NCBI RefSeq assembly: GCF_001551835.1
Contig: NZ_LODL01000019.1
Coordinates: 431,430-495,429 of the forward strand
Direction of reading: 5' to 3'
Length of the DNA stretch: 64,000 nucleotides
Source of the DNA: Dechloromonas denitrificans
Lineage (GTDB): Bacteria > Pseudomonadota > Gammaproteobacteria > Burkholderiales > Rhodocyclaceae
In this document: piece after piece, positions 33,273 to 43,339 of the stretch
Layout of the letters: every line of letters begins with the position of its first letter
How positions within the stretch are numbered: position 1 is the stretch's first letter
Translations under genes and position numbers: made by a program
The notes under the pieces: generated by a model
The model's input: the letters and a program-made list of their open reading frames with translations, nothing else
Told to the model about the DNA's origin: nothing
The model's database searches: none

Positions 33273-33301
33273 GAAGCCCATGCGTTTCGGGCATGGGCTT
33301 C
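33273..33301. other. Strong leader hairpin upstream of the RidA gene
   Basis: GAAGCCCATGC and GCATGGGCTTC form an 11-bp perfect stem around a 7-base loop. On the minus strand it lies 19-47 bases before the RidA start, in what would be the 5' untranslated leader. It lacks a T run, so it is not a good terminator. The rest of 33302-33483 has no gene I can support. Confidence 0.55.
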
Positions 33302-33483
33302 GGTTACTGCACCAAGACACATTAGGCCAAGGTTTTCGGCTTTTCGCCGTTACGGAGTACTACACGGTAATCTCAAGATTTTTTCCATCGACAACTGCCA
33401 TAGAATCTCCTGCAACGCAGCGGGTACTGCCACTTCTTGCTGGGCTTGCTGCTAACCTCAGCACGGGTTCAGCTTACCACTCT

Positions 33484-33513
33484 GAAGAAAAAATACTAGC
33501 CAAATCATTTGGC
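33484..33513 (-). terminator. Terminator of the leftward signalling operon
   Basis: On the minus strand GCCAAA, loop TGA, TTTGGC is followed by TAGTATTTTTTC. It comes directly after the stop of the PstS-like gene. Confidence 0.75.
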
Positions 33514-33515
33514 CA

Positions 33516-33929
33516 TTAACGCTTGAAAACGACGTTCGCCCCCTTCGGCACTTTGGATTGCGGCACGTAGGCAACCGCCCCCGGCGTACTCCCGACGAAG
33601 CGCAATATTTCCTCGACGCTGGCCATTTCACGCGGCGGCGTTCCCTTGCCGACATAGCGACGCACCAGCCAGTAGCCGGTGTATTGCTCCTCGTTCTGCT
33701 CCAGGTAGGCTTCCAGGAACTGCTGCCGCAACGGGTTGCCGGGTGGCAAATTGACCGGCACCGCCGGCTGCTCGGCAATCGACAAGATACGCCCGGTGTA
33801 CAGGCGCTGCACGGTCGCCAGATCGGTTTTCGGCACGCTGCCATGGGCGATGATGACGAGCGCCTCCTGGGCCTGCCCCGAGAGCGGGGCAATCAGCACC
33901 AGCAGCAGAAAAAACAGTTTCCTGCGCAT
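33516..33929 (-). CDS. Small PstS-like periplasmic substrate-binding protein
   Basis: The 137-aa protein has a signal peptide (MRRKLFFLLLVLIAPLSGQA) and a single PBP-like half domain: LVIIAHGSVPKTDLATVQRL, YTGRILSI, PVNLPPGNPLRQQFLEAYL and PGAVAYVPQSKVPKGANVV. It resembles the phosphate-binding PstS family but is about half its size and has no ABC permease or ATPase beside it, so a sensing or ligand-presenting role is more likely than uptake. GAGGGGGATC precedes the ATG at 33929. Last gene of the operon with porin, HD-GYP regulator and hybrid kinase. Confidence 0.78.
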   Translation of the reverse strand: MRRKLFFLLLVLIAPLSGQAQEALVIIAHGSVPKTDLATVQRLYTGRILSIAEQPAVPVNLPPGNPLRQQFLEAYLEQNEEQYTGYWLVRRYVGKGTPPREMASVEEILRFVGSTPGAVAYVPQSKVPKGANVVFKR

Positions 33930-33939
33930 GATCCCCCTC

Positions 33940-35202
33940 TCAGAAAGTGAAGTTATAGGAGAGGGAGAAAATATTGAAATGCATGTCGCCGCTGTTGCCG
34001 CCGGAGGGAGCATCGACGAAATTGGACGCCACCCCGGTCTGGGTATGCGCCCACTCGGCCTTGAAGATGCTGCGCGGCGTCAGGCGAAACGAGGTGCCGA
34101 GCGCACCGGTCCATTGCTCGTAGGGCGACACGATATCAGCCTGCAGTTTCTGGTAGTTGTATAGTGCGCTGCCGCGCCGGTTGCGTTCGGCCGAGGCATC
34201 GATGTCCTGGTACAGATCCAGGGCGCCGCTGCTCGATTTGGTCTTGGCGTAATAGACATAGGGCGTCCAGGCGCCGATCCGCTTCGAGACGGCCAGGTAG
34301 GCGCCCCAACGGGTCAGTCCCTCGCTGGCGCTATCGACCTTCATCCGCGCATATTCGGCCGTCACCTTGACCTCGGCCGGCAGGCTGATGCTGGCCGCCA
34401 TCGTCTGCACCGGGATCCGCAGGTTATCGACCTTGCTACTGCTCAGCATGTCGTAAAAACCGAAATTCGGTGTCACCTGGCGATAGGGAATTTCACTTTG
34501 TGACGGCCCGCCGACGCGCGAGGCATTGACCTCGTGGATGCCGATCCGGAAAGTGTTGCCGATGTCACGAGCGGTCAGGACCAGGCCGGAACTGGCGACT
34601 TCGAGGGGAATGAACCAGCTGCCCGGCGTCGGATTGCCGTCCCGGACCTCCCGCCCGTAATAGCGCCAATACGGGTCGGCGCGGCCGGTATAGGCCTCGA
34701 GGTTCCACTCCATCGTTTCCGCCAGCCAGCTCTTGCTGACGCTGACGCCCCAGACGTCGGTCATCGGGGAAATCGAATAGACCTCCTGCGGCAGGCGAGC
34801 CAGATCAAAAGTGGCACCGACATCGAGATTTTCAGTGTTGAGCATCAGCGGCAGACGAATCTTGCCGAGCCGGATCAGCCAGTCATCGCTTGGCCGCCAG
34901 GAGACAAAAGCCCAGGTCAGCGCCGCCTGCCAGCGCGACTCGTAATGATCAGATGGGGCCAGGCGGGCCTGGACCGTCGCCCCCCAATGCTGATCGAACT
35001 TGACGTCCACCTGCCCACCGAGAACGCTGTCGCGCTTGATGGTGCCGCTGTCGTTGATGAACCGCTGGTAGTTCCGCGACGCGTCCGACTCGACGTAGCC
35101 GAGGGTGCCGAAGCCGGACCAGTTCAAATCGACAGCCTGCACCGGCTGGACGAAAACCAGCAGAAAAGGCAAGACGCCGGTCAGCAATGATCGATGATTC
35201 AT
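33940..35202 (-). CDS. Outer-membrane beta-barrel (porin-like) protein
   Basis: The 420-aa product has a signal peptide (MNHRSLLTGVLPFLLVFVQPVQA), alternating beta-strand character and a C-terminal aromatic residue (LSYNFTF*), the signal for BAM insertion. The segment IRLGKIRLPLMLNTENLDVG is typical of a porin-like family distinct from the OmpC-type porins. Met codons at 35214 and 35202 are possible; the latter gives the better signal peptide. It lies 10 bases upstream of the PstS-like gene and 32 bases after the HD-GYP gene, consistent with one operon. Confidence 0.8.
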   Translation of the reverse strand: MNHRSLLTGVLPFLLVFVQPVQAVDLNWSGFGTLGYVESDASRNYQRFINDSGTIKRDSVLGGQVDVKFDQHWGATVQARLAPSDHYESRWQAALTWAFVSWRPSDDWLIRLGKIRLPLMLNTENLDVGATFDLARLPQEVYSISPMTDVWGVSVSKSWLAETMEWNLEAYTGRADPYWRYYGREVRDGNPTPGSWFIPLEVASSGLVLTARDIGNTFRIGIHEVNASRVGGPSQSEIPYRQVTPNFGFYDMLSSSKVDNLRIPVQTMAASISLPAEVKVTAEYARMKVDSASEGLTRWGAYLAVSKRIGAWTPYVYYAKTKSSSGALDLYQDIDASAERNRRGSALYNYQKLQADIVSPYEQWTGALGTSFRLTPRSIFKAEWAHTQTGVASNFVDAPSGGNSGDMHFNIFSLSYNFTF

Positions 35203-35234
35203 ATCGGAAAACATTCCAATGGGATATGACGGAT

Positions 35235-36323
35235 TTATTCGTCCGCCAGTTTAATGGCAATACTGGCGAATTCATCCTGCAAGGCCAAAAAAGCATCCAT
35301 CAGTAAGGGGTCGAAATGCCTGCCGCACCCCTCAAGCATGATCGCCACCGCTTCCTCGTGACTGAATGCCGCCTTGTAGGGCCGCCGCGAACGCAAGGCA
35401 TCATAGACGTCGGCCACCGCCATCAGCCGCGCCGGCAACGGAATTGCCTCGCCGACCAGAGCATCCGGATAACCGCCGCCATCCCAGCGCTCGTGATGAC
35501 TGCGCGCTATCTGGCTGGCGTAGAGCAGCATCAGGTTGTCGTCGCCGAGTTCCTGGCGTGTCCTTTGCAGCATGCCCTCGCCCTTGATGGCATGCGTCTT
35601 CATGATCTCGAATTCTTCCGGCGTGTGCTTGCCCGGCTTGAGCAGGATATTGTCGGGAATGGCGATCTTGCCGATATCGTGCAGCGGCGAAGCCTTGGCG
35701 ATACTGTCGATGGTCTCCGGGGTCAGGAAAGCCTGGTCGCGCGCCTGCCGGGACAGGTGCTCGGCCAGTCGACGCACATAGGTCTGGGTACGGCGGATGT
35801 GATTGCCGGTGCATTCGTCGCGGAATTCGGCCAGCGATACCATGACCCGGATCGCCCCGGCCTGCAGTTTGAGCACCTCATTGACCCGCCGCTCGACCTC
35901 GGCTTGCAGCCAGGCGCTCTTGTCTTCGAGAAAGCTCTGCCAGGCCCGCACCTGCAGATGGGCCCCGATCCGGGCGAGCATGATCGACGGCGAAAACGGC
36001 TTGTGGATGAAGTCGACCGCACCCAACTGGAAGCCCCGCTCCTCGTCGGCCGCCTCGATCTTGGCGGTAAGAAAAATCACCGGCATATGGGCCGTCAACG
36101 GATTGGCTTTCAGTTGCTGAATCACTTCATAACCGTCCATCTCCGGCATCATGATGTCGAGCAACACCAGATCGGGTGGCGAATCAAAAGCCAGTTCCAG
36201 CCCACGGGCGCCACTGTTGGCCAGTTTCACCCGATATTGATCACGCAGCAGGTGATTGATCAAGCTGAGATTCGATGGCGTGTCGTCAATGACCAGAATG
36301 GTCTTGCGCTGATCGTCGTTCAC
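35235..36323 (-). CDS. Response regulator with HD-GYP c-di-GMP phosphodiesterase domain
   Basis: The 362-aa RpfG-like protein has an N-terminal receiver (ILVIDDTPSNLSLINHLL, phospho-acceptor Asp in VLLDIMMPEMDGYE, Lys in FIHKPFSP) and a C-terminal HD-GYP domain with HDIGK, HAIKGEG, HHERWDGGGYP and LMAVADVYDALRSRRPY; the catalytic residues look intact. It should hydrolyse c-di-GMP once phosphorylated. It overlaps the hybrid kinase stop by 4 bases (ATGA), so that kinase is its obvious partner. Confidence 0.93.
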   Translation of the reverse strand: MNDDQRKTILVIDDTPSNLSLINHLLRDQYRVKLANSGARGLELAFDSPPDLVLLDIMMPEMDGYEVIQQLKANPLTAHMPVIFLTAKIEAADEERGFQLGAVDFIHKPFSPSIMLARIGAHLQVRAWQSFLEDKSAWLQAEVERRVNEVLKLQAGAIRVMVSLAEFRDECTGNHIRRTQTYVRRLAEHLSRQARDQAFLTPETIDSIAKASPLHDIGKIAIPDNILLKPGKHTPEEFEIMKTHAIKGEGMLQRTRQELGDDNLMLLYASQIARSHHERWDGGGYPDALVGEAIPLPARLMAVADVYDALRSRRPYKAAFSHEEAVAIMLEGCGRHFDPLLMDAFLALQDEFASIAIKLADE

Positions 36324-39300
36324 TGAACTTCCCCTCCCATCCCTGTCGTTTCCAGCACGCGCAGGGCATCATCAAAATCCCAGGCGCTGATCGCCCGGCC
36401 AAGGCGTTTGCAAACCACCGGCGAAAAATAACTGGCGAAACTTTCCTGATGGCCCAGCCACAGGGCCTCCGCCTCGCCATCGCCCTCCATCAGGCAATGC
36501 CGCAGGCGCCGAACAACGCGGGCAATATCGCTCGGCTGCTGGCTCGCCACGCTCGGCGCTGGCGCTTCCGGCAAATTCGCCAGGCCGGCCAGCAAGGGGG
36601 CAATGGCCGCATCAAGCGCCTGCAAGCACGGTGCGACATCGGCTGCACCGGCTTTGATTTCGTCCTCCAGATTTGCCGCCTGCACCTGGACATCGCTCAT
36701 CGCCAGATTCCCGGCCAACCCCTTGACGGAATGCGCCAGGCGCTGCGCCGTTGCCCGATCGCCCGCGGCCAGGCGGGACTCGATCTCGGCGACAACCTTC
36801 CCTTGCTCGCTGGCAAAACGCCGCAGCATGCGGCAGATGAAAGCGACCCGCCCGGGAAAACGCTGGTAAAGCAGTCGAGCATCAAGCCCGGGCAACTGCG
36901 CCAGGTGATCGAGAACACGCTGATCCTCGACGCTCTCGGCCAGCAGCGCTTTATCGGCGGACGGCGGCAAGCGCTCTTCAGCCAGCGTTCGACGATGGCG
37001 CGACAATACGTCGAACAAGTCGTCCGGCTCAAAAGGCTTGGAAATATGGCCATTCATGCCGGCCGCCAGCGCCGCCTGCAATTCGCCTCCCACCGCATGG
37101 GCGGTCATGGCGACTACCGGCAGCCCGCCATAGCGCGTGTTGGCCCGCAGCAGGCGGGTTGCCTCGCTGCCGTTCAGGACCGGCATTTCCAGATCCATCA
37201 GGACCAGGTCGTAATGCGCCGGCGACTGCTTGAACAACAGATCCAGCGCCTGCTGGCCATCCCTGGCCAAATCGACGATGACGCCCCAGGCATGGAGGAT
37301 CTCGACCGCCACCTGCTGGTTGATCTCGTTGTCCTCGACCACCAGCACCCGCATCCCATCCAGGTTCTTTTGCGGCGCCCCGGCATTAGTCTGAAGCGGC
37401 AAGTCCTCGCCGACGGCACTGTTGGCGACTTCGCACAAGATTTTCGGCGGCGCCGGCTTTTGCAGCACGTCGCCGACCCCGAGCTGGGCGGCCTGGTCGC
37501 GCAACAAGGCAACATCCAGCGCCGAGACGACGATCGTCTTTTCCGGCAGCGCCAAGTGCCGGTCAAGCATGGTTTCGAGCACGGCCGCCCCCCCCATGCC
37601 GGGCATCATCCAGTCGAGCAACAACAGGTCATATGGCTGGCTCCGGGCCTGCGCCGCCTCCAGCAAGGCAATCGCCGCCGGCCCGTCGGCCGCTGCATCG
37701 ACCAGCGTGCAGCCGAGCAGACGCAGCAGTTCGACCATGCTTTCGCGGGCCGGCGCATAGTCGTCAACGACCAGGGCGCGGCGGCGCCGGATCTTGCCGC
37801 CATCATGGGCAACGTAGGCTGCCACCGGCAGGCGGATCGCAAAATCGAACAGGCTGCCGCGGTCGACCTCGCTTTTAGCCCGAATATTCCCGCCCATCGC
37901 CTCGACCAGGCGCTTCGAAATACTCAGGCCGAGCCCGGTGCCACCGTATTTCCGGGTTGTCGAACCATCCGCCTGGCTGAATTCCTGGAACAGTCGCCCC
38001 TGTTGCTCTGCGCTCATGCCGATCCCGGTATCCTCGACGGCGAAATGCAGTACGGCGCTGCCATCTTCATTGTCCCAGTCGCTGACGACGAGGCGGACGT
38101 GCCCGCGCTCGGTGAACTTGACCGCATTCGACAGCAGGTTGATCAGGACCTGGCCGAGACGCAACGAATCACCGACAAAGGCGCTGCCATGGGCGATCCG
38201 GTAATCGAGGATGAGTTCCAGCTGCTTGTCCTGGGCGCGCTGCTGCACCATGAAGACGGCATTCTGGACGACCGACTGCAGGTCGAAGGATTCGCTTTCG
38301 AGCACGACCTTGCCGGCCTCGATCTTCGAATAATCGAGAATGTCATTGAGGATGCCGAGCAGGGACTTGGCGGCATCGTGGATCTTCGCGACATAATTGC
38401 GCTGCGTCGGCTGCAGGTCGGAGCGTAAGGCCAGATAGGCCATGCCGAGGATGGCGTTCATCGGCGTCCGGATTTCATGGCTCATATTGGCGAGAAAGAT
38501 CGACTTGGCCTCAGCCGCCACTTCGGCCCGCGCCCGGGCCAGCGCCAGTTCCTCCTGCACCACCTGGCGCTGCTCGATATCGGCCTCGATCGCCGCCGCC
38601 ATACCATCCATCGTCGTCGCCAGTGTTTGCACTTCGACAAAACCGTTTACATTGCCGACCCGCTCGCCGTAGGACTTGTGGGCCAGGGCGCTGGCCGCCT
38701 GGTGCAAGGCGAACAGCGGCGCCAGCAGATGCCGCGTCAGATAGCGGTAGCTCAACAACAGCAATAATGCAGCCGCCAGCAAGAGCGCCAGCGCCGTCAT
38801 GATCAGACTCTCCAGCTTCTCCGTCGCATTATCGACATTACGCTGGGTGCGCCCATCGACCAGTTGCGCCAGCCCTTCCACCGCCTCGACCAGATCGGCC
38901 CGCAAGCGCAGGTAATCCGCCTCATGCAGCAACTTGGCGGCAAACTCGCGTTGCGGCTCGCTTTCCGAGACGAATTCCTTGCTGGCCGGGTCGTAAAGCC
39001 CCTGCGTCGCGGCAAAGGCAATTTGCTCGACCTGCTTCATCTGCTCGGCCAAACCGAGAATGCGGCTGACCGCCCCCTGTTCCCGCGCATCGAAGCCGAG
39101 CTGGCCGGCGAGCTTGATCAGGGGCAGCACATCGCCGCCGGAGGGCTGCTGATACGGACGCAGGCCGGCCAGCACCTGATCCCAATAGGCGCCCGGCTGG
39201 TCGGGGGGACGTGGCTTGGTGCCCTCCCGGATGCCGAGGATGTCATAGTAATAGATCAGGTAACGCGGATTCGCCGTGCTGACATAGGAACTGACCAGGC

Positions 39301-39490
39301 GGCTGAGCAACTCGACCTCCAGGCGCACGTCATTCATCAGGGTCAGCGAGGTCTGGCGCTGATAGGTCACGGCGTTGGCCTCTTTGAAGGCGGACAGCGC
39401 CGCCAGCGTCACGCCGCCAATCAGCAGCAACATGCCGATCAGCAGCAGCGACAAAAGGACGAAGGCCTGACGCAACTTCACGGCAGCCAC
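36320..39490 (-). CDS. Hybrid sensor histidine kinase with two receivers and HPt
   Basis: The 1056-aa protein has an N-terminal transmembrane helix (about 8-33), a periplasmic sensor region (about 35-225), a second helix (about 228-248), HAMP, then a HisKA (FLANMSHEIRTPMNAILGM, H-box His), HATPase with N box (NLLSNAVKFTERG) and GGTGLGLSISKRLVEAMGG, a receiver (DLLLLDWMMPGMGG), a second receiver (DLVLMDLEMPVLNGSEATR) and an HPt domain (RLAHSVKGLAGN) near residue 900. This BarA/ArcB-type multistep architecture would pass phosphate via HPt to the HD-GYP regulator. It heads the four-gene operon. The periplasmic domain could sense the operon's PstS-like protein. Confidence 0.93.
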   Translation of the reverse strand: MAAVKLRQAFVLLSLLLIGMLLLIGGVTLAALSAFKEANAVTYQRQTSLTLMNDVRLEVELLSRLVSSYVSTANPRYLIYYYDILGIREGTKPRPPDQPGAYWDQVLAGLRPYQQPSGGDVLPLIKLAGQLGFDAREQGAVSRILGLAEQMKQVEQIAFAATQGLYDPASKEFVSESEPQREFAAKLLHEADYLRLRADLVEAVEGLAQLVDGRTQRNVDNATEKLESLIMTALALLLAAALLLLLSYRYLTRHLLAPLFALHQAASALAHKSYGERVGNVNGFVEVQTLATTMDGMAAAIEADIEQRQVVQEELALARARAEVAAEAKSIFLANMSHEIRTPMNAILGMAYLALRSDLQPTQRNYVAKIHDAAKSLLGILNDILDYSKIEAGKVVLESESFDLQSVVQNAVFMVQQRAQDKQLELILDYRIAHGSAFVGDSLRLGQVLINLLSNAVKFTERGHVRLVVSDWDNEDGSAVLHFAVEDTGIGMSAEQQGRLFQEFSQADGSTTRKYGGTGLGLSISKRLVEAMGGNIRAKSEVDRGSLFDFAIRLPVAAYVAHDGGKIRRRRALVVDDYAPARESMVELLRLLGCTLVDAAADGPAAIALLEAAQARSQPYDLLLLDWMMPGMGGAAVLETMLDRHLALPEKTIVVSALDVALLRDQAAQLGVGDVLQKPAPPKILCEVANSAVGEDLPLQTNAGAPQKNLDGMRVLVVEDNEINQQVAVEILHAWGVIVDLARDGQQALDLLFKQSPAHYDLVLMDLEMPVLNGSEATRLLRANTRYGGLPVVAMTAHAVGGELQAALAAGMNGHISKPFEPDDLFDVLSRHRRTLAEERLPPSADKALLAESVEDQRVLDHLAQLPGLDARLLYQRFPGRVAFICRMLRRFASEQGKVVAEIESRLAAGDRATAQRLAHSVKGLAGNLAMSDVQVQAANLEDEIKAGAADVAPCLQALDAAIAPLLAGLANLPEAPAPSVASQQPSDIARVVRRLRHCLMEGDGEAEALWLGHQESFASYFSPVVCKRLGRAISAWDFDDALRVLETTGMGGEVQ

Positions 39491-39687
39491 CCTGAAAATC
39501 GCCGACTACCCGCTATTTTGTCCAGACATGCGACGCTTGACGACACCAAGCAACCTCCCCAATCCACTCGTCGTGAAATTTATGATATGTCATATTCAGG
39601 GACGGAGCACGTCAAATTACCGGATGGGTTGGTCAACGGCGCCGGATGGGCGAGAATGACGAATCGTTGCCGTCCGCCCCTGGAACC

Positions 39688-40275
39688 ATGGATAACCTGA
39701 TCAAGGATACCGTTACGCTGGAGCTCTTCTGCTGGCTGGAGCCGGACTCCGAGTTGCCGGGCTGGGACATTCTCAAGGGCAGCCCTTTCGGCGCCACGCT
39801 GGCTTCGCCGGAAGGCGGCGGACCGACGCCGGGCGACCAGCTGATCTCGGTGCAGAACTACTTTGCCGAGTACCACCTCGAATATTTCCGGCAGCGCCGC
39901 TACAACCATTTCCCCAGCCGCCTGCACGCCCTGCTGCTGTTTGCGACGCGCACCGATGCGATGACTTTCCGCAGCAAGCACCCGCAAAAAATCTTTGGCA
40001 AGAACCTCGCCTGCGCCAAGACCAAGGCCGCCTACATCTGCTCCTTCCACGATGCCAGCTGGCTGGACTACCTGCGCCTGCCGCACAACCTGTCACTGTC
40101 GGCGCTCGACGAAGTTGCCGAATACTACTGGTCGGGCAAGACCGTCGAAGAAGTCGGCCTGACCTTCATGAACGAGCCGTGGCAGGAGCCGCCGGTAATC
40201 GAGGCGCTCTACCAGGGCGCCCTCGAGCCGGTAGCCGGCCACGCCCAGTCCGGCTGGCTCCCCGGCTTTCGTTAG
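39688..40275 (+). CDS. Unrecognised protein upstream of the efflux operon
   Basis: The 195-aa protein (209 from an alternative ATG at 39646) starts MDNLIKDTVTLELFCWLEPD. It has no signal peptide or membrane segment. The central region, with YFAEYHLEYFRQRRYNHFPS, LLLFATRTDAMTFRSKHPQ and AYICSFHDASWLDYL, weakly resembles ADP-ribosyltransferase-like domains of the DUF2441 type, and DEVAEYYWSGKTVEEVGL is a likely helix. I am not confident of any family. It lies 8 bases before the MacA-like gene (ribosome site TTAGGAG), so it may share its operon. The leader 39491-39687 holds no clear promoter. Confidence 0.6.
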   Translation: MDNLIKDTVTLELFCWLEPDSELPGWDILKGSPFGATLASPEGGGPTPGDQLISVQNYFAEYHLEYFRQRRYNHFPSRLHALLLFATRTDAMTFRSKHPQKIFGKNLACAKTKAAYICSFHDASWLDYLRLPHNLSLSALDEVAEYYWSGKTVEEVGLTFMNEPWQEPPVIEALYQGALEPVAGHAQSGWLPGFR

Positions 40276-40283
40276 GAGTCAGC

Positions 40284-41432
40284 ATGCGCCGCATCGCCAT
40301 CATCGTTGTCGTCATCGCCGTTATCGGCCTTGGCCTGTTCTGGTACAACCGCCCCAAACCGACTCCGGTCGTGCTCAAGGAAGTCGCCGCCGGCAAGGTC
40401 GAAGCGACCCTGGCCAACACCCGGGCCGGCACGGTCGAAGCCTGCCAGCGGACCAAGCTGTCCACGATCATTGGCGGCCGCATCGAATATCTCGGCGTCA
40501 AGGAAGGCGACCGCGTCAAGAAAGGCCAGTTGCTGCTCAAACTGTGGAATGACGACCAGCAGGCCCAGGCCGCGCTGTCGCAGGCGCAGGTCGTGCTGGC
40601 CGGCAAGCGGGTCGAGGAAGTCTGCATTGCTGCGGTCAACGCCGAAAAAGAGGCAAAAAGGCAAAGCGAGTTGCGTGAAAAAGGCTTTGTCTCGAGCAGC
40701 CGCGAGGAAGCCGCCCGCACCGATGCCGAAGTCCGCCGGGCCAGTTGCAACACGGCCAAGGCCGATGTCGCCCAAGCCGAAGCCAAGTTCCGGGCGACCC
40801 GTGTCGAACAGGGCCGCGTCGCGCTCTATGCCCCGTTCGACGGCACCGTTGCCAAGATTGTCGGCGAGCTAGGCGAATACTCGACCCCGTCGCCTCCCGG
40901 CGTCCCGACGCCGCCGGCGATCGACCTGATCGACGATTCCTGCCTCTACGTCAAGGCGCCGATGGATGAGGTCGATGCACCGAAGATCAAGGCCGGCCAG
41001 ACCGTGCGCATCACGCTCGATGCCCTACCCGGTAAGCAGATTCCCGGCAAGGTGCGGCGTGTCGCCCCTTACGTCTCGGCTGTCGAAAAGCAGGCGCGAA
41101 CAGTCGATATCGAAGTCGATTTCGATCAGCCGGAAGCGACCGGCAAGCTGCTGGTCGGCTACAGCGCCGACGTCGAAATCATTCTCGCCGGCCGCGACCA
41201 GGTGCTGCGCATTCCGACCGCGGCCATCCAGGAAGGCGGCCGCGTGCTGGTGTTCAATGCCGACAGCGGCAAGCTGGAAGAGCGCCAGATCAAGGCCGGG
41301 CTGGCCAACTGGGAATACACCGAAGTGCTGGACGGACTGAGTGCCGGCGACCGCATCGTCACCTCGCTGGAGAAGGAAGGCGTCAAGGCCGAGGCGAAGG
41401 TGACGCCTGACGACAAAGCCAAGGCGAAGTAG
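40284..41432 (+). CDS. MacA-like periplasmic adaptor (membrane fusion protein)
   Basis: The 382-aa protein has an N-terminal membrane anchor (MRRIAIIVVVIAVIGLGLFW), a lipoyl half (LGVKEGDRVKKGQLLLKLW), a helical hairpin (about 85-165), the second lipoyl half (GRVALYAPFDGTVAKI), then beta-barrel and membrane-proximal domains (KAGQTVRITLDALPGKQIPG). It would link the ABC transporter that follows to an outer-membrane channel. No TolC-type channel gene is next to it. Confidence 0.9.
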   Translation: MRRIAIIVVVIAVIGLGLFWYNRPKPTPVVLKEVAAGKVEATLANTRAGTVEACQRTKLSTIIGGRIEYLGVKEGDRVKKGQLLLKLWNDDQQAQAALSQAQVVLAGKRVEEVCIAAVNAEKEAKRQSELREKGFVSSSREEAARTDAEVRRASCNTAKADVAQAEAKFRATRVEQGRVALYAPFDGTVAKIVGELGEYSTPSPPGVPTPPAIDLIDDSCLYVKAPMDEVDAPKIKAGQTVRITLDALPGKQIPGKVRRVAPYVSAVEKQARTVDIEVDFDQPEATGKLLVGYSADVEIILAGRDQVLRIPTAAIQEGGRVLVFNADSGKLEERQIKAGLANWEYTEVLDGLSAGDRIVTSLEKEGVKAEAKVTPDDKAKAK

Positions 41433-41436
41433 GCGC

Positions 41437-42126
<690 letters not shown>

Positions 42127-42129
42127 CCC

Positions 42130-43338
42130 ATGCGCTTCGCCGACACCCTGCGTTTTGCCCGCGATGCCGCCACCGGCTACCCGATGCGGACGACCTTGTC
42201 GGTGCTGGCGATGTCGATCGGCGTCGCCGCCGTCGTCGTCCTCACTGCGCTCGGCGACGGGGCGCGACGCTACGTCGTCGGCCAGTTTTCGTCGATCGGC
42301 ACCAACCTCGTCATCGTCTTGCCCGGCCGTTCCGGGACTGGCGGCTTCAACCCGGCCAACGCCATCACGACGACGCCGCGCGACTTGAGCGTCGATGACG
42401 CAGCCTCGCTGCAACGCGTTCCGGCCGTCAAACGGGTGGCGCCGCTCGCCGTCGGCACCTCGGAAATCAGTTTCGGCGGCCGTTTACGCGAAGTGATGGT
42501 GGCCGGCTCGACCAGCGACTTCATCCCGATCCGCAACTTCGAGCTGGCCCAGGGTCAGGGCTTGCCGGAAGAGGACTGGAATCGGGGCTCCTCGGTCGCC
42601 GTCATCGGTTCCAAGATTCGCGAGGAAATGTTCGGCAGCGAACCGGCAGTCGGCCAGTTGATCCGCGTCGGCGACCGCCGCTTGCGCGTCGTCGGCGTCC
42701 TCAAGTCGGTCGGCCAAGGGCTGGGCATGAACACCGACGAACTGGTCATCCTGCCGGTGTCGCTGGCCCAGGCCATGTTCAACTCCAACACCCTGTTCCG
42801 CATCCTGGTCGAGGCGAAGAGCCGCGAGGCGATACCGGAGGCCAAGGAGCAGGTAATGAATCTCCTCAAGCAGCGCCATCGCGGCGAGGAGGACGTCACG
42901 GTGATCACGCAGGATGCCGTGCTGGCCACTTTCGACAAGCTGCTCGGCGCGCTGACCCTCGGCGTCGCCGGTATCGCCGCGATCAGCCTGGCCGTCGCCG
43001 GCATCCTGGTGATGAACGTCATGCTCGTCGCCGTCACCCAGCGCACCGGCGAAATCGGCCTGCTCAAGGCGCTCGGCGCCACGGCGCGCACCATCCGGCT
43101 GGCCTTCCTGGCCGAGGCGGCGATGCTCTCCGCGGTCGGCGCACTGGTCGGCTACCTGCTTGGCCAACTGGGCGCCTTCGCGCTGCGCCAGGCCTTTCCG
43201 GTTTTTCCCGCCTACCCGCCGGACTGGGCCGTGATTGCCGGACTCGGCACCGCGCTCGGTACCGGCCTGCTGTTCGGCGTCATGCCGGCCCGCCGCGCCG
43301 CCCGGCTCGACCCGGTGCAGGCCTTGATGAAGCACTGA
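42130..43338 (+). CDS. ABC transporter permease, FtsX/MacB type, copy 1
   Basis: The 402-aa protein has one N-terminal helix (TTLSVLAMSIGVAAVVVLTA), a large periplasmic MacB_PCD domain (about 45-245), and three C-terminal helices in the FtsX domain (about 275-390) ending ARRAARLDPVQALMKH. The VTQRTGEIGLLKALGA and DPVQAL segments are family hallmarks. Confidence 0.93.
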   Translation: MRFADTLRFARDAATGYPMRTTLSVLAMSIGVAAVVVLTALGDGARRYVVGQFSSIGTNLVIVLPGRSGTGGFNPANAITTTPRDLSVDDAASLQRVPAVKRVAPLAVGTSEISFGGRLREVMVAGSTSDFIPIRNFELAQGQGLPEEDWNRGSSVAVIGSKIREEMFGSEPAVGQLIRVGDRRLRVVGVLKSVGQGLGMNTDELVILPVSLAQAMFNSNTLFRILVEAKSREAIPEAKEQVMNLLKQRHRGEEDVTVITQDAVLATFDKLLGALTLGVAGIAAISLAVAGILVMNVMLVAVTQRTGEIGLLKALGATARTIRLAFLAEAAMLSAVGALVGYLLGQLGAFALRQAFPVFPAYPPDWAVIAGLGTALGTGLLFGVMPARRAARLDPVQALMKH

Positions 43339-43339
43339 G

